From: Achromobacter xylosoxidans | GTDB taxonomy: Bacteria; Pseudomonadota; Gammaproteobacteria; Burkholderiales; Burkholderiaceae_B | Direction: 5' to 3' | NCBI RefSeq assembly: GCF_002192695.1 | Contig: NZ_MTLG01000096.1 | Span: 1 to 52,312 of the forward strand | Length of the DNA: 52,312 nucleotides | Shown here: in pieces, positions 35,664 through 43,789 of the stretch | Layout of the letters: each line of letters opens with the position of its first letter | How positions within the stretch are numbered: the stretch's first letter is position 1 | The notes under the pieces: generated by a model | What the model saw: the letters and a program-made list of their open reading frames with translations, nothing else | Databases searched by the model: none | What the model was told of the DNA's origin: nothing | Translations under genes and position numbers: made by a program

Positions 35664-36242
35664 TTACGCCGCCAGCTTGCCGCGCGCGATGTCCAGCAGC
35701 GTGGCGGCGGCCGTCTCTGGCGCCGCGTCGTTGCTGACACGCAGCAGTTGGCAATGCAGAGGCACGGGGAAAGGCTGCGTGGCGCGCGCCAGGCGCTGCG
35801 CGATCTGTTCCGCGCTTTCGCGGCCGCGTCCCGCCAGGCGGCGCGCGAGCTGGCCGGGGTCGACCGTGACTTCCACCGCCGTCAAGGCCGGGTAGCGCGA
35901 GTGCGCTTGTTCCAGGTGGGCGCGCGAACCGTTGATGATGACCGCGGCGCCGCAGGACAGCCAGGCGTCTATCTCGATACCGATCCCGTACTGCAAGCCA
36001 TGGCTGGCCCAACGCAACGCGAAGCAGCCCAGCGCGGCGCGGCGTCCGAACTCGTCTTCGGTCAGGCGCAGCGCGTCCTCGGTATCGCCGCTGTCGCGGG
36101 TGATGTAGCGATGCGCGACCAGCACGGGCTCGTCGCCGCGCAACTCCGCGCGCAGCAGGCGCAGCAAGGTGTCCTTGCCGCTGCCCGACGCGCCCATCAG
36201 GTAGATCAGCCGGGCGCCGTCGGCGGGAACGGAGGGTGTCAT
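35664..36242 (-). CDS. phnN: Ribose 1,5-bisphosphate phosphokinase PhnN
   Basis: A 192-residue kinase with a guanylate-kinase-like fold. Walker A is GASGSGKDT (residues 17-25), and RYITRD and AAVIINGSRAHL match PhnN. It converts ribose 1,5-bisphosphate to PRPP, the last step by which C-P lyase-derived ribose phosphate rejoins nucleotide metabolism. It is the third gene of the phnM-DUF1045-phnN unit, with a 4-base overlap to DUF1045, and ends 9 bases from the convergent lysR. Confidence 0.92.
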   Translation of the reverse strand: MTPSVPADGARLIYLMGASGSGKDTLLRLLRAELRGDEPVLVAHRYITRDSGDTEDALRLTEDEFGRRAALGCFALRWASHGLQYGIGIEIDAWLSCGAAVIINGSRAHLEQAHSRYPALTAVEVTVDPGQLARRLAGRGRESAEQIAQRLARATQPFPVPLHCQLLRVSNDAAPETAAATLLDIARGKLAA

Positions 36243-36982
36243 GCCGCTGCCGGTCCTTGCAGATAGCTGGCGCCCGCGGCGTCGGTGCTGGAGCCGTCAA
36301 AGCCGTAGTGCCGCGCCGCGACGAAGTCCGCGCCCGGCGCAGGCTGCACGTAGACGCTGACGCCGGGCACGGCCATGGCCTGCCCGCGCAAGGGGTCTGC
36401 AAAGGCGGCGATGCCGGCCTGCGCCTGGGCCAGCGCCTTGCCTTCCAGCTTGCCGGTCAGGGTGATGTGGAAAACATAGGTTTCGAACACATAGGGGTAG
36501 CCCCAGCGCGCCAGCATGGATTGCTGCTCCGGAGTCAGCGATTGCGGCTGGCGGCGGGCGGTTTCCTCGGCCGTGGGCGGCGCGCGCAAAGGGTCCAGGT
36601 CGCGCACGGCGGCCTCGGCCAAGGCCTGGATCCGCGTCCGGCCTTGCGTGTCGGACGAGGCGATGCGCCAGGCCAGGAAGCCGCGCAGCGGCTCGCACTC
36701 CAGTTCCAGAGAGAACGGGCTGCCGTTAGCGGCCAGCTGGCGAGCGGCCGCGTCGAGCTGCTGCGGACTGACGCCGGGGTTCAGGCGGAAGGGTGGTTTG
36801 AGCGTGGCGTGCAAGCCATAGTGGCGCGGCGCCGTGGTCCAGGCATGCGAGTCCGCGTCCTGCCCCGGTAGCGGCGGCAGCGCCTCGCCGGTGTCGGCGC
36901 AACGGCCCAACCAGCGGCTGCCGTGTTCGAGCCAGGGGCCGGTGGGCGCCAGGTAGAGAGCGTAGCGATGGGCGAGCGGCAT
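36239..36982 (-). CDS. DUF1045 phosphonate-metabolism protein, 2H phosphoesterase-like
   Basis: A 247-residue protein with two HxTL motifs: HATL at His58 (in HYGLHATLKPPF) and HITL at His172 (in FHITLTGKLEG). Paired HxT/S motifs define 2H phosphoesterases, which open or make 2',3'-cyclic phosphates and similar bonds. DUF1045 proteins are known only by their link to phosphonate gene clusters. Between phnM and phnN, with phnP missing, the missing step is hydrolysis of 5-phosphoribosyl 1,2-cyclic phosphate, and this protein could supply it (inference). It starts 2 bases after the phnM stop and overlaps phnN by 4 bases. ATG 36982 was chosen since it begins the fold. Confidence 0.85.
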   Translation of the reverse strand: MPLAHRYALYLAPTGPWLEHGSRWLGRCADTGEALPPLPGQDADSHAWTTAPRHYGLHATLKPPFRLNPGVSPQQLDAAARQLAANGSPFSLELECEPLRGFLAWRIASSDTQGRTRIQALAEAAVRDLDPLRAPPTAEETARRQPQSLTPEQQSMLARWGYPYVFETYVFHITLTGKLEGKALAQAQAGIAAFADPLRGQAMAVPGVSVYVQPAPGADFVAARHYGFDGSSTDAAGASYLQGPAAA

Positions 36983-36984
36983 GG

Positions 36985-38184
36985 TCAGGCCGCCATGCGC
37001 TGGCTGTGGCCGTCGCCGAATGCGCGCGTGGCGTAGCGCAGTTCGCCGCCCACGATCGCGGCGCAGACGCGGGGCAGGCCCGGCACCTGATCGTCCACCA
37101 CGATGGCATCGGCGATCAGTCCGGGCGCCAGGGCGCCGCGGTCCTTCAGGCCGGCGGCGCGTGCCGGATTCAGCGACACCAGGTCCCAGGCCTGCGCCAG
37201 CGGCAACACGCCGTCGTTGGCCAGCTTCATCACGGCGGCCAGCGGGGCAGGGTAGTAATAGTCGGACGTCAGTATGTCGCACAGGCCCGCGCGGACCATT
37301 TCGGTGGCACTGGGCGCGCCCGTGTGGCTGCCGCCGCGCACAACGTTGGGCGCGCCGAAGACCACGGAGTCGCCCAGGTCGCGGGCCACGCCGGCGGCCT
37401 CGCGGGTCAGCGGAAACTCCGCCACGCCGCAGCCCAGCTGGTGGTAATAGCGGCGGGTGGCGGCGTCCGGATCGTCGTGCGAGGCCACCTTCAGGCCCGC
37501 TTCCTGCGCGCAGCCGGTCAGCTCGCGCATGGCGTCGGCCACCGAATCGGCGGCGGCCATGGCGGCGCGGATGCGGTCCTGGAAAACGTCGAGGTCGCAC
37601 TCGGCGCGGTGGGCGTACTGCATTAGTTTGCGCTCGTCGCCCAGGCGGCGCGCCATGCTGGGCAGGTGGTCGTTCAGCGCCAGGAAGCGCACGCGGCCGT
37701 CGCGTATCCATTGCTGGGCAATATCCAGGCCGCCCACATGATGGGTTTCGAAGCGCAGGTGTACATAGTGCCGCGCGCCCATGAGATAGCGCATTCTTTC
37801 CAGCGCGTCGAACATGCGTTCGGCGTAAGCCTCGCCGCGCAGCCCGCCTTCCCAGGACAGGGTCACGCCGTGGAACTCGGTGGTGATGCCGTTGGCCAGC
37901 AGTTGGCGGTCCACGTCGAACAGAGCGCTGTCATAGGGAAACGTCACGCTGGGCCGCGGCATGACGGCGCGCTCGAAGGCGTCGCCGTGCAGGTCCACGA
38001 TACCGGGCAGCACCAGCAGATTGCCGGCGTCGAACCAGGGCGCGCCCCGCGGTGCCGCGGCGGCGGAGCCTTCGATCAGTCCGCCATGGAACCGCAGGCT
38101 GGCCTGTTCGACGCCGCGCGGCGTCAGGATGCGTTGGCCTGTGACACCGGCCAGGGGCGAGGGGGCGTGCGTGTGTGTGTTCAT
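36985..38184 (-). CDS. phnM: PhnM-type alpha-D-ribose 1-methylphosphonate 5-triphosphate diphosphatase (copy in the phnN unit)
   Basis: A 399-residue amidohydrolase-fold protein. Metal-site motifs are LPGIVDLHGDAFERAVMPRP near residues 59-78, a GITTEFHG block, HLRFETHH and KVASHDDPD. The C-terminal end GLKDRGALAPGLIADAIVVD is typical of the family. It removes pyrophosphate from ribose 1-methylphosphonate 5-triphosphate before C-P cleavage. It heads the leftward unit phnM-DUF1045-phnN behind a promoter with a PhnF-like operator. A second, clearly different PhnM is encoded at 43.8-45.0 kb. Confidence 0.88.
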   Translation of the reverse strand: MNTHTHAPSPLAGVTGQRILTPRGVEQASLRFHGGLIEGSAAAAPRGAPWFDAGNLLVLPGIVDLHGDAFERAVMPRPSVTFPYDSALFDVDRQLLANGITTEFHGVTLSWEGGLRGEAYAERMFDALERMRYLMGARHYVHLRFETHHVGGLDIAQQWIRDGRVRFLALNDHLPSMARRLGDERKLMQYAHRAECDLDVFQDRIRAAMAAADSVADAMRELTGCAQEAGLKVASHDDPDAATRRYYHQLGCGVAEFPLTREAAGVARDLGDSVVFGAPNVVRGGSHTGAPSATEMVRAGLCDILTSDYYYPAPLAAVMKLANDGVLPLAQAWDLVSLNPARAAGLKDRGALAPGLIADAIVVDDQVPGLPRVCAAIVGGELRYATRAFGDGHSQRMAA

Positions 38185-38206
38185 GGCGTGACGTTAGCGG
38201 GATTGC

Positions 38207-38235
38207 ATTACAACCAGATGTCTAGATGAGTTCAA
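38207..38235 (-). promoter_or_regulatory. Promoter of phnM-DUF1045-phnN with PhnF-like operator
   Basis: On the minus strand TTGAAC (plus 38230-38235), a 17-base spacer and TGTAAT (plus 38207-38212) form a good sigma-70 promoter. The spacer contains TGTCTAGATG on the plus strand (38219-38228), sharing the core GTCTAGA-y-G with the site before phnG. It lies 23 bases before the phnM start. Repression by PhnF is inferred from the match and the neighbouring phnF gene. Confidence 0.65.
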
Positions 38236-38256
38236 TTGCCTGGCACCAGTTTCCGC

Positions 38257-38286
38257 GCCGTCCCGCGGGCTTGCGCGCGGGACGGC
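38257..38286 (-). terminator. Hairpin after phnF
   Basis: GCCGTCCCGCG and its exact complement form an 11-bp stem with an 8-base loop, 10 bases beyond the phnF stop. No T-run follows. It separates the phnF transcript from the promoter of the next unit. Confidence 0.5.
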
Positions 38287-38295
38287 GGCCTTGAA

Positions 38296-39018
38296 TCAGG
38301 TGTCGTCCGTCACCATCAGCTGCACCATGTCGCCCACGAAGCGGGCGACGCTGTATTGCAGGGGCGAGCCCTCCTGGTCCACGTTCAGGGCTTCTACCTG
38401 GAGTATCGGGCGGGTCTTGGGCTGGCCCAGCAGGCGGGCGATCTCGGGCGTGGGCAGCGCGGCGGTGATGCGCGACCACTTGCGCGTGTAGTCGCCGATG
38501 CCGTAGTGGGCGTAGACCTTGGAGATCGAGCGCAGCGATGCCAGCCGCTCGGCGAAATCGGGGAAGCGCTTTTCGTCGAAAAAATGTTCCGAGACGCTGA
38601 TGGGCCGGTTCTCGGCTTTGCCGACGATCTGCACGCGCAGCAGCGCTGCGCTGCGCGCCAGGCCCAGGTGCTTGGCGATGTCGGCCGCGCGCAGGCTCTG
38701 GCTGCCCAGCACTTCCTGGTGGCCCAGCATGCCCTGGCTGCGCAGATTCTCGGAAAAACGCGTGCGCTTGCCGATGGCGTAGTCGATCGCGTGCTCATGC
38801 ACGAAGGTGCCGCGCCCCTGTTCGATCCGGACCAGGCCGCTTTGTTCGAGTTCGCCCATCGCGCGGCGGATGGTGTGGCGGTTGACGGAAAACTTGGCGG
38901 CCAGCTCGGGCTCGGACGGCAGCTGTTCGCCCGCCGCATAGAGCTTGTTGCGGATGTCATCCGCCAGCGCTTCGCCGATTTGCCGCCAGACGGCGATGCC
39001 GGAACCTCTTTCGACCAT
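38296..39018 (-). CDS. phnF: PhnF, GntR/UTRA-family regulator of phosphonate genes
   Basis: A 240-residue HutC-type GntR regulator. The winged HTH has LPSEPELAAKFSVNRHTIRRAMGELEQSGLVRIEQGRGTFV, and the UTRA effector domain runs from about residue 90 with PISVSEHFFDEKRFPDF and LQYSVARFVGD. Length and content match E. coli PhnF (241 residues). It is divergent from phnG, with a sigma-70 promoter and palindrome between. ATG 39018 was preferred over a GTG at 39039. It probably represses both catabolic units until a phosphonate-derived ligand binds. Confidence 0.9.
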   Translation of the reverse strand: MVERGSGIAVWRQIGEALADDIRNKLYAAGEQLPSEPELAAKFSVNRHTIRRAMGELEQSGLVRIEQGRGTFVHEHAIDYAIGKRTRFSENLRSQGMLGHQEVLGSQSLRAADIAKHLGLARSAALLRVQIVGKAENRPISVSEHFFDEKRFPDFAERLASLRSISKVYAHYGIGDYTRKWSRITAALPTPEIARLLGQPKTRPILQVEALNVDQEGSPLQYSVARFVGDMVQLMVTDDT

Positions 39019-39141
39019 AGGGTGTGCTCGTGCTGTCACATCAGCTTCATGAAGAATGGCAGTGATTGTGCCCTATGCGGCGGCAGCCGCAAAGGCGCTG
39101 CGGGCGCGCTGCAACTGTCATCAAAAATTCACGCCAGGCTG

Positions 39142-39189
39142 TTGAACTTCCTTTTCGGAGCGATCATACTCCATCCGGTCGTCTAGACG
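39142..39189 (+). promoter_or_regulatory. phnG-M promoter with PhnF-like operator over the start site
   Basis: TTGAAC (39142-39147), a 17-base spacer and CATACT (39165-39170) predict a start near 39177-39178. The perfect palindrome CGTCTAGACG (39180-39189) sits right after it, where a bound repressor would block initiation. GAGGAAAA then leads to the phnG ATG at 39204. Further upstream a CTGTCAT (39115-39121) is half of a Pho box, but its partner is poor. Confidence 0.68.
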
Positions 39190-39203
39190 TTTAGAGGAAA
39201 AAG

Positions 39204-39674
39204 ATGGATCACCCCAAGACAGGGCAGGATGCGGCGGGCGCGCAACGCGCCGCCTGGATGCGCGTGCTGGCGCTGGCCGATCCGGCCGCGCTGGATGGCG
39301 CTTTTTGCGCGCTGGCGGGCAAGCCGGAACACCAGACGTTGCGCCCCGCGCAGACCGGCATGGCCATGGTGCGCGCCCGCAGCGGCGGCACCGGCGCGCG
39401 CTTCAACCTGGGCGAAATGAGCGTGACACGTTGCGCGGTGACGATGGGCGAGGGCGTGGTCGGCGTGGCATACGTGCAGGGCCGCTCGCAACGCCATGCC
39501 GAGCAGGCCGCCGTGGCCGACGCGCTGTTGCAGCTGCCGGAATGGCATGACACGGTGCAGGCCCAGCTGATCCAGCCGCTGGCCCGCCTGCATGCCGAAC
39601 GGGTCGAGCGCCAGGCCCGCGTGGCGGCGCAGACCAAGGTGGAATTCTTCACGATGGTGCGAGGCGAGGACTGA
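39204..39674 (+). CDS. phnG: C-P lyase core subunit PhnG
   Basis: A 156-residue protein starting the phnGHIJKLM operon. RAAWMRVLALADPAALDGAF near the start and VRARSGGTGARFNLGEMSVTRCAV in the middle are PhnG hallmarks. PhnG joins PhnH, PhnI and PhnJ in the C-P lyase core and, with PhnI and PhnL, helps transfer methylphosphonate to the ribose of ATP. The stop is 1 base before the phnH ATG, so expression is tightly coupled. Confidence 0.93.
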   Translation: MDHPKTGQDAAGAQRAAWMRVLALADPAALDGAFCALAGKPEHQTLRPAQTGMAMVRARSGGTGARFNLGEMSVTRCAVTMGEGVVGVAYVQGRSQRHAEQAAVADALLQLPEWHDTVQAQLIQPLARLHAERVERQARVAAQTKVEFFTMVRGED

Positions 39675-39675
39675 C

Positions 39676-40293
39676 ATGCAGCAACAGATACAAGCCGCCG
39701 CGGCCTCGGGCCGGGCGCTGCTCCCCGGATTCCCGGACCCCGTCGGCGACGCGCAGGCCACATTCCGCGCGGCGCTCGACGCCATGGCCCATCCTGGGCG
39801 CATTAATGAAATCCTGGCCGAAAGCGGCGTGCCCGCTGGCCTGTCGCCTGCCGTGACCGCGCTGCTGCTGACGCTGGTGGACGTGGACACGCCGCTGTGG
39901 CTGCCCGAAACCGTCGGCGCGGACGCGATCGCCTTCCTGCGATTTCATTGCGCCTGCCCCATCGTGCCGTCGCCCTCGCTGGCGCGTTTCGCCGCAGTGC
40001 CCGCTGGCAGCAAGGCGCCGGCGCTTTCGGCCTGCCACCAGGGGGACCCGGCCTATCCTGATCTGTCGACCACTTTGCTGATCGAGGTCGAATCCCTGTC
40101 GGACGGGGAACCCGCCATCCTCAGCGGCCCGGGTATCAAGAGCCAGCAGCTGCTGCACGCGGCAGGGCTGCCCGAGGGCTTCTGGCGCGAATGGCGTCTC
40201 AATCATCAACGCTTTCCGCTCGGCGTCGACGTGTTCCTGACGCAGGAGCGGCGGATCTGCGCGCTGCCGCGCAGCACGCGCAAGGAGAACTGA
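39676..40293 (+). CDS. phnH: C-P lyase core subunit PhnH
   Basis: A 205-residue protein with GFPDPVGDAQATFRAALDAMAHPGRI near the start and ESLSDGEPAILSGPGIKSQQLL and FPLGVDVFL later, all typical of PhnH. It is a pyridoxal-transferase-like fold without cofactor, serving as a structural partner in the PhnGHIJ core. The ATG at 39676 follows the phnG stop directly; phnI starts 1 base after its own stop. Confidence 0.93.
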   Translation: MQQQIQAAAASGRALLPGFPDPVGDAQATFRAALDAMAHPGRINEILAESGVPAGLSPAVTALLLTLVDVDTPLWLPETVGADAIAFLRFHCACPIVPSPSLARFAAVPAGSKAPALSACHQGDPAYPDLSTTLLIEVESLSDGEPAILSGPGIKSQQLLHAAGLPEGFWREWRLNHQRFPLGVDVFLTQERRICALPRSTRKEN

Positions 40294-40294
40294 C

Positions 40295-41410
40295 ATGTAC
40301 GTAGCCGTGAAAGGGGGCGAACGCGCCATCCTCAATTCCTACCGCATGCTGGACGACTACCGGCGCGGCGACCGCGAAGTGCCCGAGCTGAGCCTGGACC
40401 AGATCCGCGAACAGATGCCGCTGGCGGTGTCGCGGGTCATGGCGGAGGGCTCGCTTTACGATCCGCAGCTGGCGGCGCTGGCCATCAAACAGGCGGCCGG
40501 CGACCTGATCGAGGCGGTGTTCCTGCTGCGCGCCTACCGCACCACCTTGTCGCGCTTTGGCTATACCCAGCCTATCGATACCGGCCGCATGCGCCTGCAG
40601 CGCCGCATTTCGTCCACCTTCAAGGACGTGCCTGGCGGCCAGATCCTGGGGCCGACCTATGACTACACCCAGCGCCTGCTGGACTTCTCGCTCGAAGCGC
40701 GGCGCGAGGCCGACGCCTTGCCGCCGGGCGGCGAGGCCCTGGACAGCGCCATGCCGCGCGTCACCGACCTGCTGGCGCATGACGACCTGATCGACGCGGA
40801 AGCCGTGCCCGAAGGCGATCCCGAACCCTTCGACCTGACCCGGCAGCCGCTGGACTTCCCGGCTTCGCGCGCGGCCCGGCTGCAGAACCTGGCGCGCGCC
40901 GACGAAGGTTTTCTGCTGTCGATGGGCTATTCGACCCAGCGCGGCTATGGCAACACCCACCCCTTCGCCGCCGAGATCCGCTATGGCGCGCTGGAGGTGG
41001 AAATGCACATCGAGGAACTGGGATTCGCCGTCACCGTGGGCGAGATCGAGATCACCGAATGCCAGATGGTCAGCCAGTTCGCCGGCAGCGCCGAGGAAGG
41101 CCCGAAGTTCACCCGGGGCTACGGGCTGACCTTCGGCTATGGCGAGCGCAAGTCCATGTCGATGGCGCTGGTGGACCGCGCGTTGAAGGCGCGCGACCTG
41201 GGCGAGCGCGCCGATTCACCGGCCAATGACCACGAGTTCGTGCTCTACCACAGCGACAACGTCGAAGCCTCCGGCTTCGTGCAGCACTTGAAGCTGCCGC
41301 ACTACGTGGACTTCCAGGCCAATCTTGAACTGTTGCGGCGCATGCGCGCCGACCGCGCCGCGCCCGAGGCCGCGCGCACCGATCTGATGGACGAGGCGGT
41401 TGCCCCATGA
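40295..41410 (+). CDS. phnI: C-P lyase core subunit PhnI
   Basis: A 371-residue protein beginning MYVAVKGGERAI, which is strongly conserved in PhnI, with LLRAYRTTLSRFGY, GQILGPTYDYTQRLLDF and EGPKFTRGYGLTFGYGERKSMSMALVDRAL. PhnI is a nucleosidase that, with PhnG and PhnL, replaces adenine of ATP by the phosphonate. It is of normal length and overlaps phnJ (ATGA). Confidence 0.95.
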   Translation: MYVAVKGGERAILNSYRMLDDYRRGDREVPELSLDQIREQMPLAVSRVMAEGSLYDPQLAALAIKQAAGDLIEAVFLLRAYRTTLSRFGYTQPIDTGRMRLQRRISSTFKDVPGGQILGPTYDYTQRLLDFSLEARREADALPPGGEALDSAMPRVTDLLAHDDLIDAEAVPEGDPEPFDLTRQPLDFPASRAARLQNLARADEGFLLSMGYSTQRGYGNTHPFAAEIRYGALEVEMHIEELGFAVTVGEIEITECQMVSQFAGSAEEGPKFTRGYGLTFGYGERKSMSMALVDRALKARDLGERADSPANDHEFVLYHSDNVEASGFVQHLKLPHYVDFQANLELLRRMRADRAAPEAARTDLMDEAVAP

Positions 41411-42291
41411 CTACCCAACACGCAACGGTCGAACGCGACGACCACTACAACTTCGCCTACCTGGACGAATCCACCAAGCGCATGCTGCGCCGCGCCTTGC
41501 TCAAGGCCGTCGCCATTCCCGGCTACCAAGTGCCTTTTGGCAGCCGAGAAATGCCGCTGCCTTATGGCTGGGGCACGGGCGGCATCCAGGTGACGGCATC
41601 CATCATCGGCGCGCACGACGTGCTCAAGGTGATCGACCAGGGCTCGGACGACACCACCAACGCCATCAACATCCGCCGCTTCTTCGGCCGGGTCACGGGC
41701 GTGGCGACGACGGAATCCACGGCTGCGGCCACCATCGTCCAGACCCGCCACCGCATCCCCGAGACGCCGCTGGCGGAAGGGCAGATCATGGTGTTCCAGG
41801 TGCCCATTCCTGAACCGCTGCGCTGGCTCGAACCCAGCGAAACCGAGACGCGCACCATGCACGCGCTGGCCGAATACGGCGGCATGCACGTCAAGTTGTA
41901 CGAAGACATCGCGCAGCATGGCCACATCGCCACCACCTACGACTATCCCGTCATCGTGAACGGGCGCTACATGATGCGGCCTTCGCCCATCCCCAAGTTC
42001 GACAACCCCAAGCTGGACCGCAGCCCCGCGCTGATGCTGTTCGGCGCGGGCCGAGAAAAACGCGTCTACGCGGTGCCGCCCTACACCCAGGTGAAGAGCC
42101 TGGACTTCGAGGACCATCCGTTCCGGGTCGAGACCTGGAACGAATGCTGCGACCTGTGCGGCTCGCGCGAGAGCTATCTGGATGAAATCATCCTGGACGA
42201 CGCCGGCACGCGCCGCTTCGTCTGCTCCGACACCGAGTACTGCAACGACCGCCAAGCGCAGCAGCAAGCCGACCAGGAGGCCGCGGCATGA
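41407..42291 (+). CDS. phnJ: C-P lyase radical enzyme PhnJ
   Basis: A 294-residue radical-SAM-type enzyme that cleaves the carbon-phosphorus bond, releasing an alkane such as methane. The cysteine block ECCDLCG (Cys247, Cys248, Cys251) and VCSDTEYC (Cys273, Cys279) has the same spacing as E. coli PhnJ. By that alignment Cys248, Cys251 and Cys273 bind the [4Fe-4S] cluster, Cys279 would be the thiyl-radical residue, and Gly39 the glycyl radical. All key residues are present, so C-P lyase should be active. It overlaps both neighbours by 4 bases. Confidence 0.96.
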   Translation: MTTQHATVERDDHYNFAYLDESTKRMLRRALLKAVAIPGYQVPFGSREMPLPYGWGTGGIQVTASIIGAHDVLKVIDQGSDDTTNAINIRRFFGRVTGVATTESTAAATIVQTRHRIPETPLAEGQIMVFQVPIPEPLRWLEPSETETRTMHALAEYGGMHVKLYEDIAQHGHIATTYDYPVIVNGRYMMRPSPIPKFDNPKLDRSPALMLFGAGREKRVYAVPPYTQVKSLDFEDHPFRVETWNECCDLCGSRESYLDEIILDDAGTRRFVCSDTEYCNDRQAQQQADQEAAA

Positions 42292-43064
42292 ACCCCCAAC
42301 CTTTGCTTTCGGTGCGCAACATGACGCGCACCTGGGACGGCGTGCACGGCTGCCGCAACGTGAACTTCGACCTGTATCCCGGCGAAGTGCTATGCGTGGT
42401 CGGCGAGTCCGGCTCCGGCAAGAGCACGCTGCTGTCGGCCGTGTCGTACCAGACCCGGCCGGACGCGGGCGGCGTCTGGTACGACACCCGCGACCAGGGC
42501 TTCACCGACCTGGCCGCGCTGCCGGGCGCGCGCCTGCGCCTGCTGTCGCGCACCGACTGGGGCTTCGTGCGGCAGAACGCCCGCGACGGCCTGCGCATGC
42601 AGGTCAGCGCGGGCGCCAACATCGCGGAGCGGCTGATGGCCGTGGGCGACAGGCACTACGGCGACTTGCGCCAGGCCGCGGGCAACTGGCTGCAGAAGAT
42701 GGAGATCGACGCGGGCCGGCTGGACGACAGGCCCACTTCGTTCTCGGGCGGCATGCAGCAGCGCCTGCAGATCGCCCGCAACCTCGTGACGCATCCGCGC
42801 CTGGTGTTCATGGACGAGCCCACCGCCTCGCTCGACGTGTCGGTGCAGGCGCGCCTGCTGGACTTGCTGCGCCAGCTGGTGGCCGACCTGGGCCTGGCGG
42901 CCATCGTCGTGACCCACGACCTGGCCGTGGCGCGCCTGCTGGCGCACCGGACCCTGGTCATGCGCGGCGGCGAGGTGGTGGAAAGCGGCCTGACCGACCA
43001 GATCCTCGACGATCCGCAGCATCCCTACACCCAGTTGCTGGTGTCCTCCATTCTGCAGAGCTGA
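42288..43064 (+). CDS. phnK: C-P lyase-associated ABC protein PhnK
   Basis: A 258-residue ABC ATPase without membrane partner. Walker A is GESGSGKST, the signature is FSGGMQQRLQIARNL, Walker B LVFMDEP and the switch His in VVTHDLAVARLL. PhnK docks on the C-P lyase core at PhnJ and its ATPase action is needed for catalysis. It overlaps phnJ (ATGA) and ends 2 bases before phnL. Confidence 0.94.
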   Translation: MNPQPLLSVRNMTRTWDGVHGCRNVNFDLYPGEVLCVVGESGSGKSTLLSAVSYQTRPDAGGVWYDTRDQGFTDLAALPGARLRLLSRTDWGFVRQNARDGLRMQVSAGANIAERLMAVGDRHYGDLRQAAGNWLQKMEIDAGRLDDRPTSFSGGMQQRLQIARNLVTHPRLVFMDEPTASLDVSVQARLLDLLRQLVADLGLAAIVVTHDLAVARLLAHRTLVMRGGEVVESGLTDQILDDPQHPYTQLLVSSILQS

Positions 43065-43066
43065 CC

Positions 43067-43789
43067 ATGCCTGAAAAGACTCCCATGATCGAGGTGCGGG
43101 GCCTCGGAAAGATGTTCACCCTGCATAATCAGGGCGGCATGCGCCTGCCCGTGCTGGAGTCGGTCGACTTCGACGCGGCGGCGGGCGATTGCCTGGTGCT
43201 GGCGGGGCCATCCGGCACCGGCAAGAGCACCTTGCTGCGCTGCCTTTACGGCAATTATCTGGCGACCGAAGGCAGCATCCGGGTGCGCTGGAACGGCGCA
43301 TGGGTCGAGCTGGCAGGCGCGCCCGAGCAACGCATCCTTGCGCTGCGGCGCGAGGTGATCGGCTACGTCAGCCAGTTCCTGCGCGTGATTCCGCGCGTGT
43401 CGGCGCTGGAGGTGGTGGCCGAGCCGCTGCGCGCGGCGGGCGTGGAGGCCGATGAGGCACGCTCCCGCGCAGCGACGCTGCTACAGCGCCTGAACGTTCC
43501 GCCGCGCCTGTGGGGGCTGGCGCCCGCCACCTTCTCGGGCGGAGAGCAGCAGCGCGTGAACATCGCGCGCGGCTTCATCGCCCGTCATCCCATCCTGTTG
43601 CTGGACGAGCCCACCGCCTCGCTGGACGCCGACAACCGCCAGGTCGTGATCGAGCTGATCCGCGAGGCCAAGGCCGAGGGCCGCTGCCTGCTGGGCATCT
43701 TCCACGATGCCGAAGTGCGCGATGCCGTCGCCACGCAGACCCTGGCGCTGCGTCCCGCCCAACCCGCCCTGGCCGATCTGGAGCAATGA
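43067..43789 (+). CDS. phnL: C-P lyase-associated ABC protein PhnL
   Basis: A 240-residue ABC ATPase starting MPEKTPMIEVRGLGKMFTLHNQGG. It has Walker A GPSGTGKST, signature FSGGEQQRVNIARGF, Walker B ILLLDEP and LLGIFHDAEVRDAV in the switch region. PhnL works with PhnG, PhnH and PhnI in forming the ribose methylphosphonate intermediate. It overlaps phnM at the ATGATG junction. Confidence 0.94.
   Translation: MPEKTPMIEVRGLGKMFTLHNQGGMRLPVLESVDFDAAAGDCLVLAGPSGTGKSTLLRCLYGNYLATEGSIRVRWNGAWVELAGAPEQRILALRREVIGYVSQFLRVIPRVSALEVVAEPLRAAGVEADEARSRAATLLQRLNVPPRLWGLAPATFSGGEQQRVNIARGFIARHPILLLDEPTASLDADNRQVVIELIREAKAEGRCLLGIFHDAEVRDAVATQTLALRPAQPALADLEQ

Noticed and set aside
39115..39132. A Pho box before phnG
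   Set aside because: Only the first repeat (CTGTCAT) is good; the second, AATTCAC, matches poorly. It is too weak to claim PhoB control, and I kept it as a half-site only.
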